From NCBI GenBank assembly GCA_017880805.1, contig JADGRP010000069.1, positions 1 to 39,909 of the forward strand: a stretch of 39,909 bases of DNA, read 5' to 3'. Positions 20,838 through 29,461 of the stretch are shown here, one piece after another (the stretch's first letter is position 1; each line of letters starts with the position of its first letter). The stretch is from Burkholderiales bacterium. Lineage in GTDB: Bacteria > Pseudomonadota > Gammaproteobacteria > Burkholderiales > Casimicrobiaceae. The notes beneath the pieces are model-generated. The model was not told where the DNA came from and did not search any database. It worked only from the letters and a program-made list of their open reading frames with translations. Made by a program: the position numbers and the translations under genes.

Positions 20838-22775
20838 ATGCGTCGCCTCTTCGCAAACCGTGGCCGTCCGGGCACGATCAACGGCCCGGAGCTCAGGAAC
20901 CCGCAACTCGAGCTGCATTATTTCCGTCGGCGGCTGATGATCGCGGGTGCAGTAGTGATCGTGGCATTCGGTGGTCTTCTCGGCCGTTTCGTCTACCTTC
21001 AATTGTTCCAGCATCGGCATTATCAGACGCTCGCGGAAAGCAATCGCATTGCCATCGTGCCGATCGTTCCCAACCGTGGCGTGATGACCGACCGCAGCGG
21101 TATCGTGCTGGCGCAGAGCTATTCCGCCTACACGCTCGAAGTCACGCCGTCGCGGGTCAAGAACCTCGACGAGACGATCGACGAGCTGGCGACGATCGTC
21201 GAGGTTCAGGCGCGGGACCGCAAGCGTTTCAAGCGGCTGCTCGAGGAGTCGAAAAACTTCGAGAGCCTACCGTTGCGAACGCGGCTCTCCGACGAGGAAG
21301 TCGCGCGATTTGCGGTGAATCGCTACCGATTTCCTGGGGTCGACATCAAGGCGCGGCTCTTTCGCCAATATCCTTTTGGAGAGGTCGCCTCGCATGTGAC
21401 CGGCTACATCAGCCGCATCAACGATAAGGACGTCGAGCGCATCGACGCCTGGAACGAGACCGCCAACTACAAGGGCTCCGACTACATCGGCAAAGTCGGC
21501 GTCGAGCTTGCGTACGAGCGTGAGCTGCACGGCACCACTGGGTGGGAAGAGGTCGAGGTCGACGCCGGCGGGCGTGCCGTTCGCACGCTGTCGCGCACGC
21601 CGCCGATCTCCGGAAACAATCTCAAGCTGGCGCTGGATATCAGATTGCAGCAGGCCGCCGAAGCGGCGTTCGGCGATCGGCGAGGCGCGCTGGTCGCGAT
21701 CGAGCCGTCAACCGGCGACGTGCTCGCCTTCGTTTCCAAACCGGGGTTCGATCCCAATCTTTTCGTCGACGGCATCGACCCGGCAAATTGGGATCTACTC
21801 AACGAGTCGCCCGACAAGCCGATGTTGAATCGTCCGCTGCGCGGTGCATATCCTCCAGGCTCGTCGATCAAGCCGTACCTCGCGCTTGCCGCGCTGACGT
21901 CGGGCAAGCGTACCGCGGCGCAAACGATTTTCGACCCCGGCTTCTACCAGATCGCGGGAGCTGCACATCGATTCCGCGACGACAAGCCGGGCGGGCACGG
22001 CTACGTCGACATGACCAAGTCGATCGTCGTCTCCTGTGACACCTATTACTACATGCTCGCCGGCGAAACCGACATCGACGACACCTACGCTTTCCTGTCG
22101 CAGTTCAGCTTCGGACGCAAGACGGGTATCGATATCGAGGGCGAGCTCGTCGGTGTGCTGCCGTCGCGTGCGTGGAAGCGCGAACGGTTCAACGACAAAT
22201 GGTACCTCGGCGACTCGATTTCGGCGGGCATCGGCCAGGGCTATAACGCGTTCACGCCGGTGCAGCAGGCCGAGGCCATCGCGATCATCGCCAACGACGG
22301 CGTGGCGCTCGCCCCGCATCTGGTCAAGAGCGTCGAAAACGTCAAGGACGGCACCGTGCGGCAGATTGCGCCGCAACCGACGCGGGCGCTCAACGTCAAC
22401 CCGGAGCATCTGGCGGTGATCAAGAACGCGCTCGTCGGCGTTCCGCGCGAAGGGACCAGTGCGCAGGCATTCGTCGGCGCCAAGTACGTTTCGGCGGGCA
22501 AGACCGGCACCGCGCAGCTTTATTCGCTCAAGGGCGAAAAGTACTCCGGCCGCGTCGACGAGCGCCTTCGCGATCATGCCTGGTACATCGCATACGCTCC
22601 CGCCGATAGTCCGAAGATCGCGATCGCGGTGCTGGTCGAGAACGGCGGCTTCGGTGCGGCTGCCGCGGCGCCGATCGCGCGTGCTGTATTCGACTACTAC
22701 CTTCTCGGGCAAAAGACGCCTGTTCCCGCGGTGCCCGGCGGCGGACCGCGCGAGCCGGAAGACGAAAGCGATTGA
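20838..22775 (+). CDS. mrdA: Penicillin-binding protein 2 (peptidoglycan transpeptidase)
   Basis: PBP2 cross-links new peptidoglycan during side-wall elongation together with RodA. The 645-residue protein has an N-terminal membrane anchor (~34-55), a pedestal domain with IVPNRGVMTDRSGIVLA, and a transpeptidase domain. Its active-site motifs are SxxK at Ser342-Lys345 (PPGSSIKP), SxN-type at Ser399-Cys-Asp401 (the SCD form usual for PBP2) and KTG at 555-557 (SAGKTGTAQ). All catalytic residues are present. ATG 20838 lies 10 bp after mreD; the longer open frame to 20532 is the mreD shadow. rodA follows after 10 bp. Confidence 0.97.
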   Translation: MRRLFANRGRPGTINGPELRNPQLELHYFRRRLMIAGAVVIVAFGGLLGRFVYLQLFQHRHYQTLAESNRIAIVPIVPNRGVMTDRSGIVLAQSYSAYTLEVTPSRVKNLDETIDELATIVEVQARDRKRFKRLLEESKNFESLPLRTRLSDEEVARFAVNRYRFPGVDIKARLFRQYPFGEVASHVTGYISRINDKDVERIDAWNETANYKGSDYIGKVGVELAYERELHGTTGWEEVEVDAGGRAVRTLSRTPPISGNNLKLALDIRLQQAAEAAFGDRRGALVAIEPSTGDVLAFVSKPGFDPNLFVDGIDPANWDLLNESPDKPMLNRPLRGAYPPGSSIKPYLALAALTSGKRTAAQTIFDPGFYQIAGAAHRFRDDKPGGHGYVDMTKSIVVSCDTYYYMLAGETDIDDTYAFLSQFSFGRKTGIDIEGELVGVLPSRAWKRERFNDKWYLGDSISAGIGQGYNAFTPVQQAEAIAIIANDGVALAPHLVKSVENVKDGTVRQIAPQPTRALNVNPEHLAVIKNALVGVPREGTSAQAFVGAKYVSAGKTGTAQLYSLKGEKYSGRVDERLRDHAWYIAYAPADSPKIAIAVLVENGGFGAAAAAPIARAVFDYYLLGQKTPVPAVPGGGPREPEDESD

Positions 22776-22785
22776 GCGCTAATCG

Positions 22786-23898
22786 ATGCTGAAATTCTTC
22801 GCGCTGCTGGCCACGATCTGGGAAGTGCTGACGCGCCGAGTGGACCGCTACCTCATGGCGGCTGCGCTGGCGATCGTCGGCATCGGGCTTATCACGCTCT
22901 TCTCCGCATCGGACCAGAACATTGCGCGCGTGTCGAGCCAGGTATTGTCATTGGGATTCGCATTGTTGCTGATGTGGGTCGTGGCGAATATTCCACCGCA
23001 GCAGTTGGCGCGTGCGGCTTTGCCGCTCTACGTCGTGGGCGTGCTGCTGCTGATCGCGGTGGCGTTGGGCGGGACGGTGGTCAATGGATCGCGCCGCTGG
23101 CTCAATTTCGGCTTTGCGCGCTTTCAGCCTTCCGAGTTGATGAAGATCGCACTGCCGCTGATGCTTGCCTGGTATTTTCAGAAGCACGAGACGCGCGTTC
23201 GCTTTCGCGATTTCATCCTCGCGGTCGTGCTCATCGCCGCGCCGGTCTGGCTGATCAAGCGCGAGCCCGATCTGGGTACCGCGCTGATGATCGGCGCGTC
23301 CGGTTTTTACGTGCTCTATCTCGCGGGACTGTCGTGGAAGATCATGGTCGGCCTCCTGATCGCGGCCGGCGCGGCCGCGCCGCTGATCTGGCCGCACCTG
23401 CACGATTATCAACAGGAACGGATACTGACCTTTCTCGATCCGACGCGCGACCCTCTGGGCAGCGGATATCACAGCACGCAGGCGTCGATCGCGCTCGGCT
23501 CCGGCGGCGTTATCGGCAAAGGCTGGCTCAATGGCACGCAGACGCACCTCGATTTCCTGCCGGAGCGGCACACCGATTTCATCTTTGCCGTGTTTGGCGA
23601 GGAGTTCGGACTGATCGGCAGCGCGCTGCTGCTGGTGCTGTATCTGCTTTTGATCGGCCGCGCATTCGTGATCACGATGAATGCCTCAACGCTCTTTACG
23701 CGACTCGCCGCAGGCGCGATCACGCTCATGTTCTTCAGTTATGCGTTCGTCAACATGGCAATGGTCAGCGGGCTGCTTCCGATCGTCGGTGTTCCACTGC
23801 CGCTGATTTCCTTTGGCGGTACTGCGCTGGTGAGCCTGTTCATCGGTCTCGGCATCTTGATGAGCGTGCAGGCGAATCGAAAGCTCGTCAAAACGTAG
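22786..23898 (+). CDS. rodA: RodA, SEDS-family peptidoglycan glycosyltransferase
   Basis: RodA polymerises lipid II into glycan strands as the partner of PBP2. The 370-residue protein equals E. coli RodA in length and has about ten membrane helices. SEDS landmarks are SRRWLNFGFARFQPSELMKI, KREPDLGTAL, IALGSGGVIGKGW and FLPERHTDFIFAV, with Asp264 aligning to the essential Asp262 of E. coli. The C-terminus has GLLPIVGVPLPLISFGGTAL. It is the last gene of the mre-mrd run and converges on the DUF420-like gene 49 bp away. Confidence 0.97.
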   Translation: MLKFFALLATIWEVLTRRVDRYLMAAALAIVGIGLITLFSASDQNIARVSSQVLSLGFALLLMWVVANIPPQQLARAALPLYVVGVLLLIAVALGGTVVNGSRRWLNFGFARFQPSELMKIALPLMLAWYFQKHETRVRFRDFILAVVLIAAPVWLIKREPDLGTALMIGASGFYVLYLAGLSWKIMVGLLIAAGAAAPLIWPHLHDYQQERILTFLDPTRDPLGSGYHSTQASIALGSGGVIGKGWLNGTQTHLDFLPERHTDFIFAVFGEEFGLIGSALLLVLYLLLIGRAFVITMNASTLFTRLAAGAITLMFFSYAFVNMAMVSGLLPIVGVPLPLISFGGTALVSLFIGLGILMSVQANRKLVKT

Positions 23899-23947
23899 GA
23901 AGCGGCTGTCGGTCTGTCGGTGTCGTGCCGCACCGGGCCCGCTGCAT

Positions 23948-24475
23948 CTATTCGACGTACCAGGCACGATAGGTTGCGATCCCCAGCACGGCCACGGCCC
24001 AGTAACCGCCCAACGTCCATCGCATCATGGTCTTCCAGCCGCGAAGATGCATGCGCTCGGGCAGGATGTCGTTCATCTGCAAAACGAGCCACAGTCCCGC
24101 GGCAAACGTCAGCGTGCCGATCATGGCGTGCACGACGATGATCTGGTTGCCGGCGTTGGCGAGGTCGGACCAATGCGCGAGCTTGAAGGTCCTGATCGAG
24201 CCGATCATGATCAGCGCCACCAGCGCCGCGTTGACCGCCACCCAGATCGTCTGATTGGTCCGATGCGCTTCGATGCGTCCCTTGCGCGCAAGTCCCATGC
24301 CGAACGTGAGGCCAATGACGAGCAAGACTTCGAGCGCGACGTTGACGTCCGCCAGCATCGTTCCGGGGCCGAGGAAGCCGTGAACATCGGCTTTCCCCGC
24401 CGTGCGCAGGCCGATGATTAAAGCGGCGGTTGCCACAGCAGCCACGACTCCGCAAAACAGCGCAGTTTTCTTCAC
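23948..24475 (-). CDS. DUF420-like five-helix membrane protein
   Basis: A 175-residue integral membrane protein with five predicted helices at about residues 5-22, 42-62, 77-95, 111-133 and 152-172. His71 in EAHRTNQTIWV and His116 in VVHAMIGTL lie at helix edges. The final RWTLGGYWAVAVLGIATY resembles the last helix of DUF420 proteins, which occur near cytochrome oxidase and haem genes. I see no oxidase genes here, so a haem role is only a guess. It stands alone, convergent with rodA and divergent from rlpA. Confidence 0.65.
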   Translation of the reverse strand: MKKTALFCGVVAAVATAALIIGLRTAGKADVHGFLGPGTMLADVNVALEVLLVIGLTFGMGLARKGRIEAHRTNQTIWVAVNAALVALIMIGSIRTFKLAHWSDLANAGNQIIVVHAMIGTLTFAAGLWLVLQMNDILPERMHLRGWKTMMRWTLGGYWAVAVLGIATYRAWYVE

Positions 24476-24574
24476 GGGATCTCCGGCGCAGGCATTGCGC
24501 TTTCGGCTGATGGTTCTGCAAAAGGCGCGGCGACTGGCGCGGCGCGCGCTCGGTGGCGCGCGCTCCGCGCAACG

Positions 24575-24580
24575 TATAAT
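24575..24580 (+). promoter_or_regulatory. Consensus -10 element for rlpA
   Basis: A perfect TATAAT ends ten bases before the rlpA ATG (24591), which would leave a leader of only a few bases. No convincing -35. Confidence 0.5.
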
Positions 24581-24590
24581 TCACGACTAT

Positions 24591-25538
24591 ATGTCGGCGA
24601 CGCCCCACGGTCAAAATGCGCGGCGGCACGCAGATCGCAAGGTGCTGTGGCCACTCGTTGCGATCGTTGCGATTCTGCTTGCAGCGTGTTCATCGACGTC
24701 GCGTCGCGAAACACCGTCCTTTCCTGCGGCCGGCGACGTTCCCAAGCGCGGCGGCTATTACAAGGATGACGGCCCGGGCGACACCCCGCCGCCCGATCTC
24801 GAGTCGATTCCCGATGCAACGCCACGGCTGGAGGTGCTCAATCGATTCGCCAATCGCCCCTACGCGGTTTTCGGGCGCGACTATGTACCGGCAACCAGCC
24901 TTCGTCCGTACAAGGAGCGCGGCATCGCCTCGTGGTATGGACGAAAATTTCACAACGGCAAGACCGCCACCGGCGAGACCTACGACATGTACGCCATGAC
25001 CGCCGCGCACCCGACCTTGCCGCTGCCGTCGTACGCACGGGTGACCAACGTTGCCACCGGGAAGAGCGTCGTCGTGCGCGTGAACGACCGCGGCCCGTTT
25101 CATCCGGGCCGCGTTATCGACCTGTCATTCGCGGCCGCGTATCGCCTCGGGATCGCGCAAAAGGGCAGCGGCGAAGTCGACGTCGAAAGCATTGTGCCCG
25201 CGACGGCGCCGCCGGTGATTGCCGTGACGCCGTTGCCACTGGTCGCCGCAGTAGACGCAGCGCCGGCCGCGGCGGTTCCCATCGGGCAGGAGGCCGGCGG
25301 TTATGTGGTGCAATTGGGTGCTTTCGCCAACAACGCCAACGCTCAAAATTTCGTCGCCCATCTCGCGAACCAAACTGCGGGCGTGACCGTCGAAACCAAG
25401 GTGCGGCAGATCGACGGCCTGTTTCGTGTTTTTGTAGGACCGTATCCGACACGGGACGATGCCCGCCGTGTCCTCGACACCTTGCGCGATACCGCAGGCC
25501 TCGAAGGAACAGTGAAGGCTCCATCGCTCGCCCCATGA
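24591..25538 (+). CDS. rlpA: RlpA, septal-ring lytic transglycosylase-like lipoprotein with SPOR domain
   Basis: RlpA is an outer-membrane lipoprotein that binds, and in some species cleaves, denuded glycan at the division septum. The 315-residue product has a lipoprotein signal with lipobox LLAAC (Cys33), then a low-complexity linker. The double-psi beta-barrel domain spans ~105-200 (GIASWYGRKFHNGKTATGE, and VVRVNDRGPFHPGRVIDLS with the Asp expected in active RlpA). A C-terminal SPOR domain follows (~238-312, YVVQLGAFANNANAQNFV and FRVFVGPYPTRDDARRVL). ATG 24591 gives a proper signal peptide; the longer frame from 24402 does not. Confidence 0.95.
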   Translation: MSATPHGQNARRHADRKVLWPLVAIVAILLAACSSTSRRETPSFPAAGDVPKRGGYYKDDGPGDTPPPDLESIPDATPRLEVLNRFANRPYAVFGRDYVPATSLRPYKERGIASWYGRKFHNGKTATGETYDMYAMTAAHPTLPLPSYARVTNVATGKSVVVRVNDRGPFHPGRVIDLSFAAAYRLGIAQKGSGEVDVESIVPATAPPVIAVTPLPLVAAVDAAPAAAVPIGQEAGGYVVQLGAFANNANAQNFVAHLANQTAGVTVETKVRQIDGLFRVFVGPYPTRDDARRVLDTLRDTAGLEGTVKAPSLAP

Positions 25539-25572
25539 TCGGCCGCTGACCCGATTTCGCATTTGCGTTCGT

Positions 25573-25578
25573 TATAAT
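25573..25578 (+). promoter_or_regulatory. Consensus -10 element upstream of tolB
   Basis: TATAAT lies 70 bp before the tolB ATG in the rlpA-tolB gap, suggesting that tolB-pal-cpoB has its own promoter. The -35 is not clear. Confidence 0.45.
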
Positions 25579-25648
25579 TGCGTGTGGGTCCTGCGTGCGC
25601 CACTGAATTGACCGAAGTGCGCTCCGATTGCTCGTTCTCTGGAATTTC

Positions 25649-26935
25649 ATGACCCGTTCTTTTTCCCGCGTTCCCTGGGTTTTCGCATTCCTCTGCTTGC
25701 TGACCGCCGGCGTGGCCCGCGCCCAGCTCACGATCGAAATCGTCGGCGGTGGCGCGACCACGATCCCGATTGCCATCGTTGCGTTCGCCGGCGAAGCGGC
25801 GTACCCGCTGAGCACGACCGCCGTTATCGGCGCCGACCTTGCGCGAAGCGGCCTGTTCAAGCTCGTCGACGCGGGCGGGGTCGTTCCGCGCCCGTCGCGG
25901 GCCGAGGAGGTGCGCTACGGCGATTGGAGCTCGCGCGGCGCGGACGCGGTCGTGGTGGGCAGCATGACGCCGCAGCCGGATGGCCGGGTCCAGGTGCGTT
26001 TCTCGCTGCTGGATACGGTCAAGCAGGGCGAACTCGCCGAATTCACTTTCGTTGTCGCACAGGCGCAACTGCGCGCGACCGCGCATCGCATTGCGGATGT
26101 CATTTACGAAAAACTGACCGGCGATGTCGGCGTATTCAGCACCCGCATCGCCTACATCGCCAAGCAGGGTCCACGCTATGAGTTGCTTGTCGCCGAGGCA
26201 GACGGCTTCAACCCGCAATCGATCGTCAGCTCCAACGAGCCGCTGCTTTCTCCGGTCTGGTCGCCGGACGGCACGCGCATCGCCTACGTGTCATTGGAAA
26301 ACAAGAAGCCGGTGGTGTACGTGCAATCCCTGTCGACGGGCGGGCGCCAGGCTGTCGCCAATTTTCGCGGCAGCAACAGCGCTCCGGCCTGGTCGCCGGA
26401 CAGTTCACGTCTGGCGGTGACGCTGACCAAGGACGGCGGATCGCAGCTCTACGTGATGAAAGCCGACGGTAGCGGCGTGCAACGGCTCACGAGCTCCGCT
26501 GGAATCGATACCGAGGCGAACTTTGCCGCGGACGGCGGGTCGATACTGTTTACTTCCGACCGCGGCGGCAGCCCGCAAATTTACCGGCTGACGCTCGGCA
26601 GCGGCGCGATCGAACGGATGACCTACGACGGCAGCTACAACGTTTCGCCTCGGAATCTCCCCGACGGCAGGGGGTTCGTGTTCGTGCGCCGCGATGGCGG
26701 GCGATTCAACATCGCGTTGCAGGACTTCGCGACGCGGCAGGTGCAGGTCCTGACCCAGGGCTCGCTCGACGAATCGCCGAGCGTCGCACCCAATGGCAAG
26801 CTGATCATCTACGCGTCGGAGACCGGAGGCCGTGGTATATTGGCCGCAGTCTCCAGCGACGGTCGTGTCAAGCAGCGTTTGACCGCGGCCGCGAGCGACG
26901 TTCGCGAGCCCGCGTGGGGCCCGCTTCTCAAGTGA
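25649..26935 (+). CDS. tolB: Tol-Pal system protein TolB
   Basis: TolB is the periplasmic beta-propeller that links TolA to Pal and helps draw in the outer membrane at division. The 428-residue product has a Sec signal peptide (cleavage after VARA), an N-terminal alpha/beta domain with YGDWSSRGADAVVVGSM, and a six-bladed propeller. Its repeats include PVWSPDGTRIAYVS, PAWSPDSSRLAVTL, ILFTSDRGGSPQIYRL and a final EPAWGP. ATG 25649 has GGA at a suitable distance and gives a good signal peptide; TTG 25628 is possible. tolQ, tolR and tolA are not in the window. Confidence 0.96.
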   Translation: MTRSFSRVPWVFAFLCLLTAGVARAQLTIEIVGGGATTIPIAIVAFAGEAAYPLSTTAVIGADLARSGLFKLVDAGGVVPRPSRAEEVRYGDWSSRGADAVVVGSMTPQPDGRVQVRFSLLDTVKQGELAEFTFVVAQAQLRATAHRIADVIYEKLTGDVGVFSTRIAYIAKQGPRYELLVAEADGFNPQSIVSSNEPLLSPVWSPDGTRIAYVSLENKKPVVYVQSLSTGGRQAVANFRGSNSAPAWSPDSSRLAVTLTKDGGSQLYVMKADGSGVQRLTSSAGIDTEANFAADGGSILFTSDRGGSPQIYRLTLGSGAIERMTYDGSYNVSPRNLPDGRGFVFVRRDGGRFNIALQDFATRQVQVLTQGSLDESPSVAPNGKLIIYASETGGRGILAAVSSDGRVKQRLTAAASDVREPAWGPLLK

Positions 26936-26989
26936 GCGGAGGCGCCCTTGCCACGATCCGCCACCTTTCGCCAATCTCAGGAGGTCAGC

Positions 26990-27544
26990 ATGCAACAATC
27001 CATCCATAAGCTATTGATCAGCGCATTGTTCGCGAGCCTGCTCGCGGCCTGCGGCACGACGCCGACGACCGATGCCGGGGTGCCGGTCGAATCTCGTACC
27101 GTCGGATCCACCACTCCGGGCACCAACACTGCGGGTACCACGACAGGCAATGTCGCCGGCACAGCCACAGGCGCTCAGGGCAATCGACTGCGCGATCCGA
27201 ACAGCATCCTTTCCAAGCGCAGCGTCTATTTCGAATTCGACAGCTACGCCGTCGCCGACAGCTACAAGGCGCTGATCGACGCGCACGCCCGCTATCTGCA
27301 GGGCGACAAGACCGGGCAGATGACGATTCAGGGCAACACCGACGAGCGCGGCAGCCGCGAGTACAACATCGCCCTCGGGCAGCGGCGCGCGGACGCGGTG
27401 AAGAAGATGATGTTGCTCATGGGCGCGACCGATTCGCAGATCGAAACCGTCAGCTTCGGCAAGGAAAAGCCGCGCAATGCCGGCCACGACGAAGGCGCGT
27501 GGACCGAGAATCGCCGCGACGATTTTGTCTATCGCGGCGAATAG
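26990..27544 (+). CDS. pal: Peptidoglycan-associated lipoprotein Pal
   Basis: Pal anchors the outer membrane to peptidoglycan through its OmpA-like domain. The 184-residue product has lipobox LLAAC (Cys21), a Thr/Gly-rich linker (~25-60), and an OmpA-C domain with SVYFEFDSYAVAD, GNTDERGSREYNIALGQRRA (the Asp and Arg that grip diaminopimelate) and the terminal ENRRDDFVY. A strong AGGAGGT site seven bases upstream fixes the start at 26990. It lies 54 bp after tolB and 3 bp before cpoB. Confidence 0.97.
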   Translation: MQQSIHKLLISALFASLLAACGTTPTTDAGVPVESRTVGSTTPGTNTAGTTTGNVAGTATGAQGNRLRDPNSILSKRSVYFEFDSYAVADSYKALIDAHARYLQGDKTGQMTIQGNTDERGSREYNIALGQRRADAVKKMMLLMGATDSQIETVSFGKEKPRNAGHDEGAWTENRRDDFVYRGE

Positions 27545-27547
27545 CAC

Positions 27548-28381
27548 GTGGCGCGTTTCGCCGCCCCCGCAGCGCTGACGTTCTTGCTCGTTCTTCAGCT
27601 GGCCACCCCGCCGGCGCGAGCAGCGCTGTTCGACGACGACGAGGCGCGCAAGCGAATCGACACGCTGCGTGTTCACGTCGACCAGCTCGAGCGCACTCTT
27701 GGGCAGCGCCTGGACGAGCTGGAGACGAAAAACGCGGCGGTCGTCGATCTGTTCAAGGACGTCGAGCAGATCAAGGCCGACATCGCCAAGCTGCGCGGAC
27801 AATACGAAGTACTGACCTACGAGCTGGAGCAGGCGCAAAAGCGGCAGCGCGATCTCTACCTCGATCTCGACAGTCGTCTGCGCAAGCTCGAGGGCGGACC
27901 GGGCGCGCCCGCCGCGCCGGGAACGCAGGGCGCAACCGACGCGACGCCTCCGGTTGCCGGCATGGGTCCAGCTTTCTCCCCTCCGACGTCTGGACGTCCC
28001 GGAGACGTTGCCGTCGAGCAGCGTGCGTACGACGCTGCGCTCGACCAATTCAAGAGCGGCAACTATCCCGCCGCGACGTTGAGCTTCCAGACATTCGCAC
28101 GCACCTATCCGCGAAGTCCCCTGGCGCCGTCGGCAATGTACTGGGCCGGCAACGCGCAATACGCGCAAAAAGATTTTCGCGCCGCTATCGCCACTCAGCG
28201 CCAATTGCTCGGCACCTTTCCCGACAGCCAGAAAGTGCCCGACGCGCTGCTCAACATCGCGAGCGCTCAGATCGAGCTCGGCGATAACGCCGGCGCGAAA
28301 AAGACGCTCGAGGAAATCGTCGCCAAGTATCCGACGTCGGAGGCGGCAGGCAAAGCACGCCAGCGTTTGCCGGGCCGCTAG
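27548..28381 (+). CDS. cpoB: Cell division coordinator CpoB (YbgF)
   Basis: CpoB is a periplasmic protein that couples PBP1B activity with Tol-driven outer-membrane constriction. The 277-residue product has a signal peptide (cleavage near ARAAL), a coiled coil at ~30-115 (heptad-rich RIDTLRVHVDQLERTLGQRL and on), a Pro/Ala linker, and C-terminal TPR repeats from ~155 (YDAALDQFKSGNYPAATLSF, APSAMYWAGNAQYAQKDF, DALLNIASAQIELGD). It starts with GTG three bases after the pal stop, with no space for an independent promoter. Confidence 0.94.
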   Translation: MARFAAPAALTFLLVLQLATPPARAALFDDDEARKRIDTLRVHVDQLERTLGQRLDELETKNAAVVDLFKDVEQIKADIAKLRGQYEVLTYELEQAQKRQRDLYLDLDSRLRKLEGGPGAPAAPGTQGATDATPPVAGMGPAFSPPTSGRPGDVAVEQRAYDAALDQFKSGNYPAATLSFQTFARTYPRSPLAPSAMYWAGNAQYAQKDFRAAIATQRQLLGTFPDSQKVPDALLNIASAQIELGDNAGAKKTLEEIVAKYPTSEAAGKARQRLPGR

Positions 28382-28399
28382 CACACTGGAGCGAAACGC

Positions 28400-29461
28400 G
28401 TGAGGTCGTTTTCGGCGCGGCTGATCGCCTGGCACGAACATGCCGGGCGCCGCGATCTGCCGTGGCAGAACACGCGCGACGCGTATCGCATCTGGATTTC
28501 CGAAATCATGCTGCAGCAGACGCAGGTGGCGACGGTGACGCCGTACTACCAGCGATTCCTGGGCGCCCTCCCCGACGTTCAATCGCTCGCCGCGGCTTCG
28601 ATCGACACGGTGCTGCAGTTGTGGAGCGGATTGGGCTATTACCGCCGCGCGCACCTGTTGCATCGCGCCGCGCAAGAGGTCGTCGGCAAGCATGGCGGCA
28701 CGTTTCCGCGCGATGCCGCGACACTGGAGACGCTTCCGGGGGTCGGCCGCTCGACCGCCGCCGCGATCGCCGCGTTCGCGTATGGCGAGCGCGGCGCGAT
28801 CCTCGATGGCAACGTCAAGCGCGTGCTCGCACGCCACCAGGGCGTTGAAGGCTACTCCGGCGATCCCGCCGTCGAGCGAGCGCTCTGGGCGCGGGCCGAT
28901 GATTTACTGCCGCGCGAGGAGATCGAACCGTATACGCAAGCGCTGATGGATCTCGGTGCGATGGTGTGCCTGCGCTCGACGCCAGACTGTGCGCGCTGTC
29001 CCATCGCCGACGACTGCGTCGCTCGGCGGACGAATCGCATCGACGCGCTGCCAGCGCCGCGGCCGCGAAAACCGCTGCCGCAGCGCGAAGTCGCCGTGCT
29101 GCTGATCGGGCGTGGCGACGAGATTCTGCTCGAGCGGCGGCCTCCGACAGGCATCTGGGCCGGCCTCTGGAGCCTTCCGGAAGTTCCTTGCGATGCAGAT
29201 GTGGCGGCGTACTGTCGCGACCGTTTCGGCGCCGACGTCGCGGCGGGCGCGGCCCTGGTGCCGATCGAGCACGCGTTTACGCATTTCCGGCTGCGACTGA
29301 CGCCGTTGCCCTGCACTGTCGAGCGCTGGCCCACGCGGATGGAAGACTCGGGTCGCGGCGCTTGGGTGTGGCTGCCGTTGCCGGAAGCGACCGGTGCGGC
29401 GCTGCCGGCCCCGATCAAGAAACTCTTGCGCGCGCTAGCGACTACACTCGTTACTGCCTGA
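28400..29461 (+). CDS. mutY: A/G-specific adenine glycosylase MutY
   Basis: MutY removes adenine mispaired with 8-oxoguanine. The 353-residue protein has the catalytic Glu35 in ISEIMLQQTQV, the helix-hairpin-helix LPGVGRSTAAAIAAFA, catalytic Asp136 in ILDGNVKRVLAR, and the 4Fe-4S ligands Cys190, Cys197, Cys200 and Cys206 (C-x6-C-x2-C-x5-C). A C-terminal Nudix-like domain (from ~residue 232) recognises 8-oxoG. The GTG start lies 18 bp after cpoB. Its last 11 bases overlap the 3' end of the convergent anti-sigma-like gene. Confidence 0.96.
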   Translation: MRSFSARLIAWHEHAGRRDLPWQNTRDAYRIWISEIMLQQTQVATVTPYYQRFLGALPDVQSLAAASIDTVLQLWSGLGYYRRAHLLHRAAQEVVGKHGGTFPRDAATLETLPGVGRSTAAAIAAFAYGERGAILDGNVKRVLARHQGVEGYSGDPAVERALWARADDLLPREEIEPYTQALMDLGAMVCLRSTPDCARCPIADDCVARRTNRIDALPAPRPRKPLPQREVAVLLIGRGDEILLERRPPTGIWAGLWSLPEVPCDADVAAYCRDRFGADVAAGAALVPIEHAFTHFRLRLTPLPCTVERWPTRMEDSGRGAWVWLPLPEATGAALPAPIKKLLRALATTLVTA

